A stretch of DNA of 64,000 nucleotides from Aequorivita vladivostokensis (GCF_000952855.1 NZ_JSVU01000001.1:434001-498000), one strand, 5' to 3'. Counted from the stretch's first letter, positions 1 to 9,257 are shown. The notes: generated by a model from the sequence alone, not told the origin. Translations and numbers: made by a program.

Positions 1-74
1 AAACATTTGTAGCCTTCGGGCGTAAGGTAATAATCGCCTTCTTCTAGCTCTATTTTTTTCTTTGGAAAAAGCAT
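1..74 (-). CDS. DUF5522 family protein (partial, 5' end only)
   Basis: The reverse strand reads from an ATG at 72-74 to the left edge without a stop, giving 24 residues that begin MLFPKKKIELEEGDYY and continue LTPEGYKC. The 'YYLTPEGY.C' segment is the start of the small cysteine-rich DUF5522 family, which normally continues into a Cys-rich tail outside the window. The family is short and of unknown function; its cysteines suggest metal binding, which is inference. It diverges from era with about 100 bp between the two starts. Only the N-terminus is visible, so the family call rests on a short motif. Confidence 0.6.
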   Translation of the reverse strand, partial: MLFPKKKIELEEGDYYLTPEGYKC

Positions 75-174
75 TTCACAAAAGTAAGGATTTCAAGGCT
101 GAAAGTTTTAAAATTGAACCAAATCCATTGTTTCGGGATTTAAGCCTTAAATTTGCAATATCAATTCCAAAGAA

Positions 175-1062
175 ATGACAAAACACAAGGCTGGATTCGT
201 AAATATTATTGGAAACCCAAACGTGGGCAAAAGCACGTTGATGAACGCTTTTGTGGGTGAACGGCTTTCCATCATCACTTCCAAAGCGCAGACCACGCGC
301 CATCGCATTTTGGGAATTGTGAACGGCGATGACTTTCAAGTGCTTTTGAGCGATACGCCCGGAATCATAAAACCTGCGTACCAATTGCAGGAAAGTATGA
401 TGGATTTTGTGAAATCTGCCTTTGAGGATGCCGATATTCTTTTGTATTTGGTGGAATTGGGCGAAAAGGAATTGAAGGATGAAGCGTTTTTCAACAAAAT
501 AACCAATTCAAAAATTCCAGTTTTATTGCTGATAAATAAAATTGACAAAGGCAACGAGGAGCTGCTTTCCGAAGCCTTAAAGCTTTGGCAGGAAAAAGTT
601 CCGAATGCTGAAATTTTTGCGATTTCTGCACTACAAAATTTTGGGGTTCACGAAGTTTTTAATCGAATTATTGAATTGTTGCCCGAATCGCCGCCCTTTT
701 ATCCAAAAGACCAACTCACCGATAAGCCCGAGCGATTTTTCGTAAACGAAGCCATTCGCGAAAAAATACTGATGCACTATAAAAAGGAAATTCCCTATTC
801 CGTTGAAATTGATACCGAGGAATTTTTTGAGGACGAAAACATCATCCGCATCCGTAGTATAATTATGGTGGAGCGCGAAACGCAAAAGGGGATTATCATT
901 GGCCACAAAGGTTCAGCTTTAAAGCGCGTGGGCACTGAAGCCCGAAAGGATTTGGAGAAATTCTTTGGAAAGCAAATTCATTTGGAACTTTATGTGAAGG
1001 TGAATAAAGATTGGAGAAGTAACGAAAAGCAGCTACGGCGATTTGGGTACAACCAGAAATAA
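175..1062 (+). CDS. era: GTPase Era
   Basis: Era is an essential GTPase that binds the 3' end of 16S rRNA and assists 30S subunit maturation at the inner face of the membrane. The 295-residue length is normal. The P-loop GNPNVGKST lies near residue 13, the switch II motif DTPG near 62, and NKID near 121. The C-terminal KH RNA-binding domain contains the typical 'GIIIGHKGSALKRVGTEAR' segment near residue 240. The ATG at 175 gives the standard Era N-terminus (MTKHKAGFVNIIGNPN). A second translation GTPase, der, follows on the same strand after a minus-strand membrane gene. Confidence 0.97.
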   Translation: MTKHKAGFVNIIGNPNVGKSTLMNAFVGERLSIITSKAQTTRHRILGIVNGDDFQVLLSDTPGIIKPAYQLQESMMDFVKSAFEDADILLYLVELGEKELKDEAFFNKITNSKIPVLLLINKIDKGNEELLSEALKLWQEKVPNAEIFAISALQNFGVHEVFNRIIELLPESPPFYPKDQLTDKPERFFVNEAIREKILMHYKKEIPYSVEIDTEEFFEDENIIRIRSIIMVERETQKGIIIGHKGSALKRVGTEARKDLEKFFGKQIHLELYVKVNKDWRSNEKQLRRFGYNQK

Positions 1063-1064
1063 AT

Positions 1065-1275
1065 TTCAAATCACAAATTCCAAATTCCAAGCTCGCCTGT
1101 CGATGGGCCGATACCGAACTCAACTCCTTTGAATATGGAATTTGAAAAAGTCCTACCCCAACCCTTCCAAAGAGAAGCAGTAATTCCCCCTTTGAAGGGG
1201 GCTAGGGGGATGTATTGATTTTGGAATTTATTCGGAATTTAAGACTTATTTGGAATTTGGTGCTTAAAATTTGGA
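1065..1275. repeat. Intergenic repeat patch: AATTCCAAATT motifs and a C5/G5 palindromic element
   Basis: Between era and the minus-strand membrane gene lie several copies of a short motif (AATTCCAAATT and its complement TTTGGAATTT at 1073-1092, 1219-1231, 1250-1258 and 1270-1280). Between them, at about 1150-1212, is a degenerate inverted repeat. Its right arm, TTCCCCCTTTGAAGGGGG followed by CTAGGGGGA, matches elements found inside metH at 30939-31001 and 31819-31880. No gene is apparent. The motif families recur at 9.7, 20.0, 21.7 and 40.4 kb. Confidence 0.7.
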
Positions 1276-1761
1276 ATTTATAATCTCATTCATAAAATCA
1301 TAAAGCTCGCGCATTCCGGGTTTTCCTTTTTTCTTTCCCATGGCTCCGGCGAAATACAGTAAAATCCAAGCCAATACCAAAACAACTGCAATAATGATTT
1401 GAATGGTTATCGGGTTTCCCAAATTGTAATTGGAGTACAACCAAGTCAAATCTACCATAAATAGAATTCCAACCGCAACATGCAGAAACATAAACATGGT
1501 CCACACAGTTGGATTTGGCCCGAAAAAACCGTGGAGGGAACAGGAGTTTTCATCTTTTTCAGTTATTTCCAAATGCAGTTGCGGCGACCAAAAATGCTGT
1601 TCCTTATTTGGAAGTTTTATAAAAATGTGATCGTCCACGCAGGAAATTATAAATCTATTTTGCGATTTTTTTACTTCCGAAAATTTCATAACCAATTGTG
1701 AACAGGGTTCTTCAAGTTCCATTTGGAAACGTGGGCGCAATACAATTTCATTGGAAAGCAT
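1264..1761 (-). CDS. Small membrane protein of unknown function
   Basis: A 165-residue protein with two hydrophobic segments, about residues 88-112 (WTMFMFLHVAVGILFMVDLTW) split by polar ends and about 118-142 (ITIQIIIAVVLVLAWILLYF). A soluble N-terminal part is rich in charged residues. The loop between the domains contains 'HGFFGPNPTVWTMF'. It sits between era and der on the opposite strand. I see no catalytic motif and no signal peptide. It is probably an inner-membrane protein, and its role is unknown. The ATG at 1759-1761 is followed at once by a charged region typical of a cytoplasmic N-terminus. Confidence 0.7.
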   Translation of the reverse strand: MLSNEIVLRPRFQMELEEPCSQLVMKFSEVKKSQNRFIISCVDDHIFIKLPNKEQHFWSPQLHLEITEKDENSCSLHGFFGPNPTVWTMFMFLHVAVGILFMVDLTWLYSNYNLGNPITIQIIIAVVLVLAWILLYFAGAMGKKKGKPGMRELYDFMNEIINSKF

Positions 1762-1819
1762 TCTTTAATTATTTATTTTTAAAGCCGTTAAAATAGTATT
1801 TTTTCTGCCAACTAAAAGC

Positions 1820-1827
1820 TATTTTTG
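1820..1827 (+). promoter_or_regulatory. -7 promoter box of der
   Basis: TATTTTTG followed by CAC matches the Bacteroidetes -7 consensus TAnnTTTG, 19 bp before the der ATG at 1846. An in-frame TTG at 1825 lies inside this box and therefore cannot be the translation start. Confidence 0.6.
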
Positions 1828-1845
1828 CACCCTAAAATTAAGATT

Positions 1846-3150
1846 ATGAGCATTGTTGCCGTCGTAGGAAGACCAAATGTGGGAAAATCCACTTTTTTCA
1901 ATAGATTGATTCAGCGCAGGGAAGCCATTGTGGATGCGGTGAGCGGCGTTACGCGCGACCGCCATTACGGAAAAAGTGACTGGAACGGAAAGGAATTTTC
2001 GTTGATTGACACAGGCGGTTATGTGAAGGGAAGCGACGATATTTTTGAAGCTGAAATTGACAAGCAAGTGGAACTAGCCATTGATGAAGCAGATGCCATA
2101 ATCTTTATGGTTGACGTGGAAAGTGGCGTTACGGGAATGGACCAAGAGGTTGCAAAATTGCTTCGCCGTTCAAAAAAACCAATCTTTTTGGCAATCAACA
2201 AAGTGGATGCTGCTTCTCGGGTGAATGATGCTTTGGAATTTTATTCGCTTGGGTTTGAAAACCAATACAATATTTCCAGCATTAATGGTAGTGGCACTGG
2301 TGAATTGCTCGATGATTTGGTGAAGGCATTGCCGAATAGGGAAGAACCGGATGACAGCGAGCTTCCACGTTTTGCAGTTGTGGGTCGTCCGAATGCAGGA
2401 AAATCTTCGTTCATCAATGCGTTGATTGGCAAAGACAGATACATTGTTACCGACATCGCGGGAACTACGCGCGATAGTATTGATACAAAATACGACCGTT
2501 TCGGGTTTGAATTCAATTTGGTTGATACTGCCGGAATCCGCAAAAAGAGCAAGGTAAAGGAAGACTTGGAATTTTATTCCGTAATGCGAAGCGTCCGCGC
2601 TATAGAGCACTGCGATGTTATCATCCTTATTTTTGACGCTACCCGCGGTTTTGACGGGCAAGTGGAGAACATTTTCTGGCTTGCACAGCGAAACAATAAA
2701 GGAATCGTGATACTTGCCAACAAGTGGGATTTAGTGGAAGACAAAGAAAGCAGCAGTGTGAAAGATTACGAAAAATACATCCGTCAGCAAATTGAGCCTT
2801 TTGTGGACGTGCCTATTGTTTTTGTTTCCGTACTTACAAAGCAACGTATTTATAAAGCCATTGAAACAGCAGTAGAAGTTTACCAAAACCGAAGCAAAAA
2901 AGTTAAGACCAGTGAGCTTAACGAAGTGATGCTTCCTATTATCCAAGCGTATCCGCCGCCAGCATACAAAGCGAAATATGTAAAAATAAAATTCTGTACG
3001 CAGTTGCCAACTCCGTATCCAAGTTTTGCATTTTTCTGTAATCTTCCGCAGTATGTAAAAGACCCGTACAAACGTTTTATTGAGAATAAACTTCGGGAGA
3101 ACTTTGATTTTACCGGGGTTCCGATTACGGTTTATTTTAGGAAGAAGTAG
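1846..3150 (+). CDS. der: Ribosome biogenesis GTPase Der (EngA)
   Basis: Der is a double-GTPase needed for 50S subunit assembly. Two tandem G domains are visible: the first P-loop GRPNVGKST begins near residue 8 and the second, GRPNAGKSS, near residue 181. Each has its own DT(G/A)G motif and NK.D motif (NKVD, NKWD). The C-terminal KH-like domain ends with '[16 protein letters not shown]', the typical Der terminus. From the ATG at 1846 the protein has 434 residues, the normal length. An upstream in-frame TTG is rejected because it overlaps the -7 box. Confidence 0.97.
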   Translation: MSIVAVVGRPNVGKSTFFNRLIQRREAIVDAVSGVTRDRHYGKSDWNGKEFSLIDTGGYVKGSDDIFEAEIDKQVELAIDEADAIIFMVDVESGVTGMDQEVAKLLRRSKKPIFLAINKVDAASRVNDALEFYSLGFENQYNISSINGSGTGELLDDLVKALPNREEPDDSELPRFAVVGRPNAGKSSFINALIGKDRYIVTDIAGTTRDSIDTKYDRFGFEFNLVDTAGIRKKSKVKEDLEFYSVMRSVRAIEHCDVIILIFDATRGFDGQVENIFWLAQRNNKGIVILANKWDLVEDKESSSVKDYEKYIRQQIEPFVDVPIVFVSVLTKQRIYKAIETAVEVYQNRSKKVKTSELNEVMLPIIQAYPPPAYKAKYVKIKFCTQLPTPYPSFAFFCNLPQYVKDPYKRFIENKLRENFDFTGVPITVYFRKK

Positions 3151-3245
3151 ATTCATTAAGTGTTAAGCGTTGTGGAAATTTCTTTTATGGCTTCAACTTT
3201 AAACGCTATCTTCGATTTCAAAATAAACTTGCTTCATTTATAAAT

Positions 3246-6017
3246 ATGAGGAATTACTTTTTAGTGGTCTTCTTCCTAATTGCTTCCCTTGGCTTTTCAC
3301 AGAATTTTCAAGTCTCTGGCACATTGACGGACAAAGAATCCAGCAACCCTCTTGAGGCCGCAACTGTTTTTATGGAAACTGTAAAAGACAGTACCTTGAT
3401 TACTTATACCATTACAGATAGAAACGGCAAGTTTGTCTTAGAAGGGAAAACTTCGGAAAAAAATGTGCGTGTGAACATCAGTTTTGTGGGGTACGAAAAT
3501 TTTCAAAAAGAATTGAATTTGGATAAACCTATCCAGGATTTGGGGATAATTCCTATTTCGGTTTCGGTAGCAAATCTCGATGAAGTAATCGTGAAATCGC
3601 GTGCGCCCGTAACTATTAAGAAGGATACCTTGGAATTTAACGTGGCTTCCTTCAAAACAAAAAAAGACGCCAATATCGAGGATTTGCTTAAGGAACTTCC
3701 CGGTGTGGAGGTAAGCCCCGACGGAAAGATAAAAGTGAACGGCAAGGAAGTGAGTAATATTATGGTAAACGGAAAACCATTTTTTGGCAACGACCCTACC
3801 ATTGCCTCCCGAAACCTGACAAAGGATATTGTTGAAAAAGTACAGATTGTTGATACCAAGGGTAAGTCTGAAGCATTTACTGGCGAAAAAGGGAGTCAAG
3901 AGAGTAAGACCATCAATCTTACCATAAAGGAAGAGAACAATAAGGGTGTTTTTGGAAGGGTTGCGGCCGGAGGTGGCACTGACGAACGTTTTGAATATGC
4001 GGGCATTTTTAATTATTTTGCCAACGACCGGCGTTTGAGCGTGCTCGGCGGAGGGAACAATATCAACTCGCCCGGTTTTAGTTTTGGCGAGATTGAAAAA
4101 ATGTTCGGAAGCCCGCGAAATATGTCCATGAGCAGCTCTGGCAGTTTTACCATCGACGGTCGCAGTTTTGGCTATGGCGATGGGATTGTAAATAGTAGAA
4201 TCTTAGGCAGCAGTTATGCCGATGTCATCGAAAAAAAGACCGATATTTCGGCAGATTATTTTTATTCCAGCAGCAACTCCTATAGCGATTCCAAAACACA
4301 GCGGGAGAATATTTTGCCAGATCGCAGTTATTTCACCGAAAGCAATAGTTCCACCAATAGCGATACAGATAGTCATAACGTAAATCTGGGTTTTGATATA
4401 AAGGTAGATTCCACATTTCTCATAAATATCAAGCCGAATATTTCCTATTCCAAACTTTCTGGACACAGAGAGACCGATGCTGCCTCTCTCGATGAAGATG
4501 GATTGGTGACCAACAGTTCGTCGCTTTTCAATTCAAATGAAATAAGTACCCGACAATTCAAAAACCAGTTGGATTTAACAAAGAAGTATGGTGCTGGCGG
4601 TGGTTTCTTTAAAGTCAATTTTACCAATGAATGGAACGCGACCACGGGAGAAGATTATCTTTTAAGCACGAAGCAGATTTTTGGGGATAACCCTTCCGAA
4701 GAGAACAGAAATCAGTTTACCAATGTTGAAAAAAAGTACAGCAATTACTACACGCGGCTTACCTATAGGTTGCCGTTGTTGCCCAAAAAACTGCTTTGGG
4801 AGCTGAGTTATACCTATGGTCTCAAACAAACGATGAATGCTGAATCGGTGTTTGATTTTAATGAAGTTTCACAAAATTATACACTGTTCAATTCCCTACT
4901 AAGCACCGACTATACGTTTAAGGATATTCGCAGTACGCCGCTGACATCGGTAATTTATAGATTTGAAAAAGGTTGGGCAGATATGGGTGCAGGTTATGTT
5001 TTCCGAAAATTGCAGGGAGAGGATACATTGCGGCCCGAACTGAAAGTTGATAATAATTTTGAGGCTTGGGAGCTTTATATGCGTGGAAATTTTAAATTTT
5101 CTTCAAAAGCGCAAATATATACCGGTTATGTTTTGCGGAATGAAGCACCGGCAATTGAGCAGTTGCTCCCCAATACCAATGTAGCCGACCCATTGAACAT
5201 AATCACCGGAAATCCAAATTTAAAACCCACAAACAACCATTCTTTTTATTTGAATTACAATAATTATGATTTTCAAAAGGGTAGTGGCTTTTATGCTTAT
5301 GTAAATGTCGATGCATCAGAAAATGCCGTCGTAGCGACAACAAATGTTGATGCAAACAATATAAGAAACACAACCTACGCCAATGTTAACGGCAAATACA
5401 GTATTAGGGGAAGTGCCTCAACCAACCGAAAGCACAGCTTGGACAGTTTACGGAGCATTAAAACCGGAATAGGCGTATATGGCAATTTTTCGCAGGACGT
5501 AAATTTCAACAATGGACTTGAGTATAAAAGCCACAATTTTACACTTACGCCCAATGCCAATCTTTCGTTTTCTTGGCAAGAACTTTTTGATATCCGGGTG
5601 TATTACTCGCTCGGGATTTCAAAAAATAGTTTTGAAAGCAACATTTTTGAAGACCGCAATTATTTGAACCATTCGGTTAAACTTTCAACAAGTCTCTATG
5701 TTCCGAAGAATTTTGAATGGAAGAACGAAATTGATTTTGATTATAACCCCGATATTGCTCCCGGTTTTCAGAAAAGTGCTTGGTTCTGGAACAGTACCTT
5801 GGCATATTCGCTGCTAAAGGAACAGGGCACGTTAACGTTGAAAGTTTATGACCTGCTGAACCAAAACACGAATGCACGCCGCACATTTTCTGAAAATTTT
5901 ATACAGGATAACCAAAGCACCGTGCTTCGGCAGTATTTTATTTTGAGCTTCAGCTATAAGTTCAATACCCTGGGAAGCAAGGGCGAGACGGGAAGGGGTT
6001 CTATTTATTTCGACTAA
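3246..6017 (+). CDS. Outer membrane beta-barrel protein with carboxypeptidase-regulatory-like domain
   Basis: A 923-residue outer-membrane protein related to TonB-dependent receptors (outer membrane beta-barrel family). The order is: signal peptide (MRNYFLVVFFLIASLGFSQ), a carboxypeptidase-D regulatory-like beta-sandwich at about residues 22-100 (VSGTLTDKESSNPLEAATVF), a plug-like region at 110-225 (DANIEDLLKELPGVEVSPDG, then VQIVDTKGKSEAFTGEKGSQ), and a long C-terminal barrel rich in alternating aromatic and polar residues. No TonB box is obvious and no SusD partner is adjacent, so the ligand cannot be named. It is a single-gene unit; der ends 95 bp upstream. Confidence 0.85.
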   Translation: MRNYFLVVFFLIASLGFSQNFQVSGTLTDKESSNPLEAATVFMETVKDSTLITYTITDRNGKFVLEGKTSEKNVRVNISFVGYENFQKELNLDKPIQDLGIIPISVSVANLDEVIVKSRAPVTIKKDTLEFNVASFKTKKDANIEDLLKELPGVEVSPDGKIKVNGKEVSNIMVNGKPFFGNDPTIASRNLTKDIVEKVQIVDTKGKSEAFTGEKGSQESKTINLTIKEENNKGVFGRVAAGGGTDERFEYAGIFNYFANDRRLSVLGGGNNINSPGFSFGEIEKMFGSPRNMSMSSSGSFTIDGRSFGYGDGIVNSRILGSSYADVIEKKTDISADYFYSSSNSYSDSKTQRENILPDRSYFTESNSSTNSDTDSHNVNLGFDIKVDSTFLINIKPNISYSKLSGHRETDAASLDEDGLVTNSSSLFNSNEISTRQFKNQLDLTKKYGAGGGFFKVNFTNEWNATTGEDYLLSTKQIFGDNPSEENRNQFTNVEKKYSNYYTRLTYRLPLLPKKLLWELSYTYGLKQTMNAESVFDFNEVSQNYTLFNSLLSTDYTFKDIRSTPLTSVIYRFEKGWADMGAGYVFRKLQGEDTLRPELKVDNNFEAWELYMRGNFKFSSKAQIYTGYVLRNEAPAIEQLLPNTNVADPLNIITGNPNLKPTNNHSFYLNYNNYDFQKGSGFYAYVNVDASENAVVATTNVDANNIRNTTYANVNGKYSIRGSASTNRKHSLDSLRSIKTGIGVYGNFSQDVNFNNGLEYKSHNFTLTPNANLSFSWQELFDIRVYYSLGISKNSFESNIFEDRNYLNHSVKLSTSLYVPKNFEWKNEIDFDYNPDIAPGFQKSAWFWNSTLAYSLLKEQGTLTLKVYDLLNQNTNARRTFSENFIQDNQSTVLRQYFILSFSYKFNTLGSKGETGRGSIYFD

Positions 6018-6169
6018 TTAATGTTTAGTTTTTAGCTTTTACTTGTACAAACTTTTAATTTCTAATGAATCTCGTAAACGGAAACTAAGAAATAAGATTG
6101 ATCTTTTTTTTGAATAAGTTTTTACGTATTTCCGCTGCAAATAAATTTTAGAATCCGAAAATGTAATCC

Positions 6170-6177
6170 TATCTTTA
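6170..6177 (+). promoter_or_regulatory. -7-like box before the YheT-like gene
   Basis: TATCTTTA fits TAnnTTTG except at the last base and lies 34 bp before the ATG at 6212. I see no clear -33 element. Confidence 0.35.
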
Positions 6178-6211
6178 AGGAGAAAGGAAATTTCTGACAA
6201 TGTAGCAAACC

Positions 6212-7171
6212 ATGCCTTATCTGGAAAAATCCACATACCGGCCAGACCCCATTTTTCATAATGGGCATATTTCCACCATCTATTCGGGGGTCATCCGGAA
6301 ATTTGGACCGCCAGATTATGACCGAAAAAAGCTGATATTGCCCGATGCCGATTATCTGCTGCTGGATTATAAGTTGCAGGATTCACAAAAGGCAGTGATT
6401 CTTTGCCACGGACTTGAGGGGAATTCCAGAAAAAATTACAATAACGTATGCGCCAATTATTTTCTTGAAAAAGGCTATTCGGTTTTCGCGTGGAATAACC
6501 GCAGTTGTGGCGGCCAGATGAATTTATTGCCCCAATTGTACCACCACGCCTCCATAGAAGATTTGGAATATGTAGTAAAACATGTGGCGCAAAACGGTTT
6601 TACCAAAATTTTCTTAGTTGGTTTTTCTTTGGGAGGTGACCAGATTATGAATTATTTGGGGAAGCGTGAAATTCCAGTGGAAGTAAAGGCCGCGGTAGCC
6701 ATTTCGGCTCCTTTCCAGTTACGGTCGAGTGCCGAAAAATTGCAATCGGGATTCAGTAAAATTTATCAGCGACGGTTTATAGGAAAGGTAAAATCGAAGA
6801 TAGCCGCAAAAACCATCCAGTTTCCCGATGCCGTTCCTGCGGATGCTGCCAAATACATCAAAAATTTTGATGATGTTGTGACCCGGTTCATCATTCCCGT
6901 GCACGGTGGCTACAGCAATTTAGACGATTATTATCTGAATGCTTCCCCGGGAAATTCAGTTGCAGGAATAAAATTGCCGTTGTTAGTGATAAATGCTTGG
7001 GACGACCCCATTCTGGGGACAAAAGACCATCCTGTGGAAATGGCCAAGGCCCACGATTATCTGTTTTTGGAAACCCCTGCCCACGGAGGACATTGCGCCT
7101 TTCCGCCTAAATATTCACATCAACCGTATTCGGTAGTACGGGCTTTTGAATTTGTTGAGGAAATGGGTTAA
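6212..7171 (+). CDS. YheT-family alpha/beta hydrolase
   Basis: A 319-residue cytoplasmic alpha/beta-hydrolase of the YheT/ABHD1-3 group. The oxyanion region 'LCHGLEGNSRKNY' is near residue 67, the nucleophile elbow GFSLGG places Ser at about 139, and the C-terminal 'HGGHCAFP' carries the catalytic His. An acidic residue in 'NAWDDPILG' is the likely third member of the triad. YheT relatives are esterases or lipases of uncertain substrate. The gene is isolated, converging with a minus-strand TPM operon 11 bp downstream, with no terminator visible in between. Confidence 0.85.
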   Translation: MPYLEKSTYRPDPIFHNGHISTIYSGVIRKFGPPDYDRKKLILPDADYLLLDYKLQDSQKAVILCHGLEGNSRKNYNNVCANYFLEKGYSVFAWNNRSCGGQMNLLPQLYHHASIEDLEYVVKHVAQNGFTKIFLVGFSLGGDQIMNYLGKREIPVEVKAAVAISAPFQLRSSAEKLQSGFSKIYQRRFIGKVKSKIAAKTIQFPDAVPADAAKYIKNFDDVVTRFIIPVHGGYSNLDDYYLNASPGNSVAGIKLPLLVINAWDDPILGTKDHPVEMAKAHDYLFLETPAHGGHCAFPPKYSHQPYSVVRAFEFVEEMG

Positions 7172-7182
7172 ATAAGTTGAAT

Positions 7183-7944
7183 TTACCACCCACCACTAGC
7201 ACCGCCCCCGCCGAAGCCTCCTCCGCCGAAACCTCCGCCAAAGCCTCCGCCGCCACCAAAACTTCCGCCACCGCCGAAGCTACCCCCGCCTCCGCCAAAA
7301 CCTCCGCGGCCAAGGCTGCTTAGCACAATAATGTCCAGCAAGCTTCCGCCGCCTCCACCTTTACCGCCGCGTCCTCCTTTTCGCATAAGCGCAATGATGA
7401 TAATGATAAAGATGAAAATAATGAAAAAGGGGATGGGCGTTCCGTCCTTTTTTCCGAAATCGCGGTCTTCTTTGAATTCACCTTTCAATGCTGCAAAAAT
7501 AGCATCACTTCCTTGATCCAAACCTGCATAGTAATTTCCCTCTTTAAATTGGGGAATCATTATTCGGTTGATGATGCGTTCCGACATTAAATCGGTAATA
7601 CGGTATTCAATGCCGTAACCTGTGTTTATATCTACTTTTCGGTCGTCCTTGGCGAGGGTAATTACAATTCCGTTGTCTTCTCCTTTTTGCCCGATTCCCC
7701 ATTTTTGGCCCCATTCCGCACCGAGCATAGAAATGTCCTCGCCGTTTGTGGAACCGATAATAATACAAACAATCTGAGTGGAGGTAGAATCCGCATAGCG
7801 AACCAGCTTACTTTCCAACGCACTTTTTTGGGACGGTGTGAGCAGGTCGATATAATCGTAAAGAGAGGTCTGCTTTTCAGGTTTCGGCGGAATTTCATAC
7901 TGGGCCGAAACATTTTCGGAGAAAAAACCGATTGCTACAAACAA
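7183..7944 (-). CDS. TPM domain-containing secreted/membrane protein with glycine-rich tail
   Basis: The protein has a TPM (TLP18.3/Psb32/MOLO-1) domain at about residues 27-150 (YIDLLTPSQKSALESKLVRY; DNGIVITLAKDDRKVDINTGYG), a transmembrane helix near 175-187 (PFFIIFIFIIIIIALM), and a tail of more than 60 residues that is mostly Gly with Phe/Ser and ends GGGASGGW. The start is odd. No ATG exists in frame: the frame is open upstream to a TAA at 7990-7992, and hydrophobic residues (NFLFKYYFLLL) continue upstream of the TTG at 7944. The true signal peptide may therefore begin at a non-ATG codon such as ATA at 7977. A repeat array (7971-8002) occupies the expected start region. It is last in the minus-strand LemA/TPM operon. 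Confidence 0.8.
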   Translation of the reverse strand: MFVAIGFFSENVSAQYEIPPKPEKQTSLYDYIDLLTPSQKSALESKLVRYADSTSTQIVCIIIGSTNGEDISMLGAEWGQKWGIGQKGEDNGIVITLAKDDRKVDINTGYGIEYRITDLMSERIINRIMIPQFKEGNYYAGLDQGSDAIFAALKGEFKEDRDFGKKDGTPIPFFIIFIFIIIIIALMRKGGRGGKGGGGGSLLDIIVLSSLGRGGFGGGGGSFGGGGSFGGGGGFGGGFGGGGFGGGGASGGW

Positions 7945-7970
7945 CAGTAAAAAGTAATATTTAAATAAAA

Positions 7971-8002
7971 AGTTTATGGGTTTATGGGTTTAAAAGTTTA
8001 AA
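7971..8002. repeat. Octamer array (about 4 x GTTTATGG/GTTTAAAA)
   Basis: Four consecutive 8-base units, AGTTTATG, GGTTTATG, GGTTTAAA and AGTTTAAA, lie at the presumed start of the glycine-rich TPM gene. They resemble the AAACNNTT octamers before gldB (59543-59582) read on the other strand. Confidence 0.7.
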
Positions 8003-8026
8003 AATGGCAATTCTACGAAACCTTTG

Positions 8027-8047
8027 TTCCCCTTTAGGGGTTAGGGG
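8027..8047. repeat. Half copy of the C5/G5 palindromic element
   Basis: TTCCCCTTTAGGGG followed by TTAGGGG lies between the two TPM genes. It resembles the right arm of the 62-bp elements at 1150-1212, 30939-31001 and 31819-31880. Confidence 0.55.
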
Positions 8048-8055
8048 CTATGGCT

Positions 8056-8517
8056 TTACCCAATAGAAATATCATCCGGCAATTCGTTTTTATCGTCTTT
8101 TTTAAATGGAAAATGTTTCTTCAACTGTTCGCCAGCTTTTAGGATTCCTTCCACCAAACCTTGTTTCATATCACCATTTTTAAAATGGTTAATGATGATG
8201 TCTTTGGTACTTTCCCAAAAATTCTGGCCCACAATATCGTTGATGCCCTTGTCGCCCATAATTACGAGCGTTCGGTCATCTATGGCAACATAAATTAGCA
8301 CGCCGTTGCGTTCTGCGGTGTTGTGCATATTCAGCGTATCAAACACTTCCGCAGCACGGTCAAAGGCATCTATATGTTCGTTAGGTTCTTCGGCCGAGAT
8401 GGAACTGGGTTCCAAATGCACGCGTATTTCGCCCGAGGTGTTTTTTTCGGCAATACGAATGGCTTCAATAATGGCAGCTTCTTCTTCCGAAGTTAGAAAA
8501 TCTTCAACTTTAGACAT
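8056..8517 (-). CDS. TPM domain-containing protein
   Basis: A 153-residue protein that is essentially one TPM domain: 'FLTSEEEAAIIEAIRIAEKN' then 'SGEIRVHLEP', 'RNGVLIYVAIDDRTLVIMGD' and a C-terminal helix (GMKQGLVEGILKAGEQLKKHFP in part). It has no signal peptide or transmembrane segment, unlike its downstream neighbour. TPM proteins often sit with LemA and a second glycine-rich TPM protein, as here. Their role is linked to membrane or protein quality control, but the biochemical activity is not established. It shares the minus-strand operon with lemA upstream and is separated from it by a period-7 repeat array. Confidence 0.85.
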   Translation of the reverse strand: MSKVEDFLTSEEEAAIIEAIRIAEKNTSGEIRVHLEPSSISAEEPNEHIDAFDRAAEVFDTLNMHNTAERNGVLIYVAIDDRTLVIMGDKGINDIVGQNFWESTKDIIINHFKNGDMKQGLVEGILKAGEQLKKHFPFKKDDKNELPDDISIG

Positions 8518-8521
8518 TTTT

Positions 8522-8577
8522 TTAGATGTTAGATGTTAGATGTTAGACTTGAGACTTGAGACCCAGATCTTTGAGAT
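8522..8577. repeat. Heptamer array TTAGATG grading into TGAGACT
   Basis: Eight units in strict 7-base register: TTAGATG three times, then TTAGACT, TGAGACT, TGAGACC, CAGATCT and TTGAGAT. It begins 5 bp upstream of the start codon of the minus-strand TPM gene. Confidence 0.85.
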
Positions 8578-8635
8578 TTATATAAAGAAACTCTTTTTCG
8601 TCGCTTGTCCCAAATCTCAAATCTTTTTGGGTTTT

Positions 8636-9244
8636 TTAATCATCTTTTCCCAGGTCATCAAAATTTACTTCAGGGGCTTTTTCGCTACCGGAATCGGCTT
8701 TGAAATATGCTTTTTCGTGGAAGCCCAATAGCCCGGCAAACATCTTTGTTGGGAATTTATGTATTTCGGTATTGAACAGTCGCGCTTCTTCGTTAAACCT
8801 GTTACGCTCCACGTTGATGCGGTTTTCGGTGCGTTCCAGTTCGTTAATCAATTCCTTGAAATTTTCATTTGCCTTTAAATCGGGGTATCTTTCAAAAACG
8901 GCCAACAATCGTGAAAGAGCAGAGCTTACGCCTGCCTGCGCTTGTTGATATTGCGCCAGTTGCTCTGGAGTTATGTTTGAGGGGTCGATATTTATGGAAG
9001 TGGCTTTGCTTCTGGCCTCGGTAACGGCAACCAAAGTTTCCTGCTCAAACTCGGCATAGCCCTTTGCAGTGCTCACAATGTTTGGAATAAGGTCTGCCCG
9101 GCGCTGGTACGAGCTTTCCACGTTGGCCCACTGGGCGGTGGCCTTTTGGTCCAATTCCACGAGTTTGTTGTTAAGGCTGGCCAAATAACCTCCAATAATT
9201 AAAATTAGGCCGAGGATAATAATGATGGGTAACCATTTTTTCAT
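8636..9244 (-). CDS. LemA family protein
   Basis: A 202-residue LemA protein. It has an N-terminal membrane anchor (residues 4-24, WLPIIIILGLILIIGGYLA) with a Lys-rich start, and then the long helical LemA domain (LVELDQKATAQWANVESSYQ; RRADLIPNIVSTAKGYAEFE; 'RNRFNEEARLFNTEIHKFPT'). LemA is a membrane-anchored helical-bundle protein that is widely co-encoded with TPM proteins; its function is not well defined. It follows the MerR gene by 13 bp on the same strand, so the two are probably co-transcribed. Confidence 0.93.
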   Translation of the reverse strand: MKKWLPIIIILGLILIIGGYLASLNNKLVELDQKATAQWANVESSYQRRADLIPNIVSTAKGYAEFEQETLVAVTEARSKATSINIDPSNITPEQLAQYQQAQAGVSSALSRLLAVFERYPDLKANENFKELINELERTENRINVERNRFNEEARLFNTEIHKFPTKMFAGLLGFHEKAYFKADSGSEKAPEVNFDDLGKDD

Positions 9245-9257
9245 GATGCGATTGGTT

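Noticed and set aside
3246-6017. SusC/TonB-dependent receptor of a polysaccharide utilisation locus
   Set aside because: There is no SusD partner, no glycoside hydrolase nearby and no clear TonB box; the barrel family fits better.
7183-7320. Glycine-rich tail of the TPM protein as recombination hot spot or foreign DNA
   Set aside because: Such Gly-rich tails ending in GGGASGGW-like sequence are normal for this TPM subfamily.
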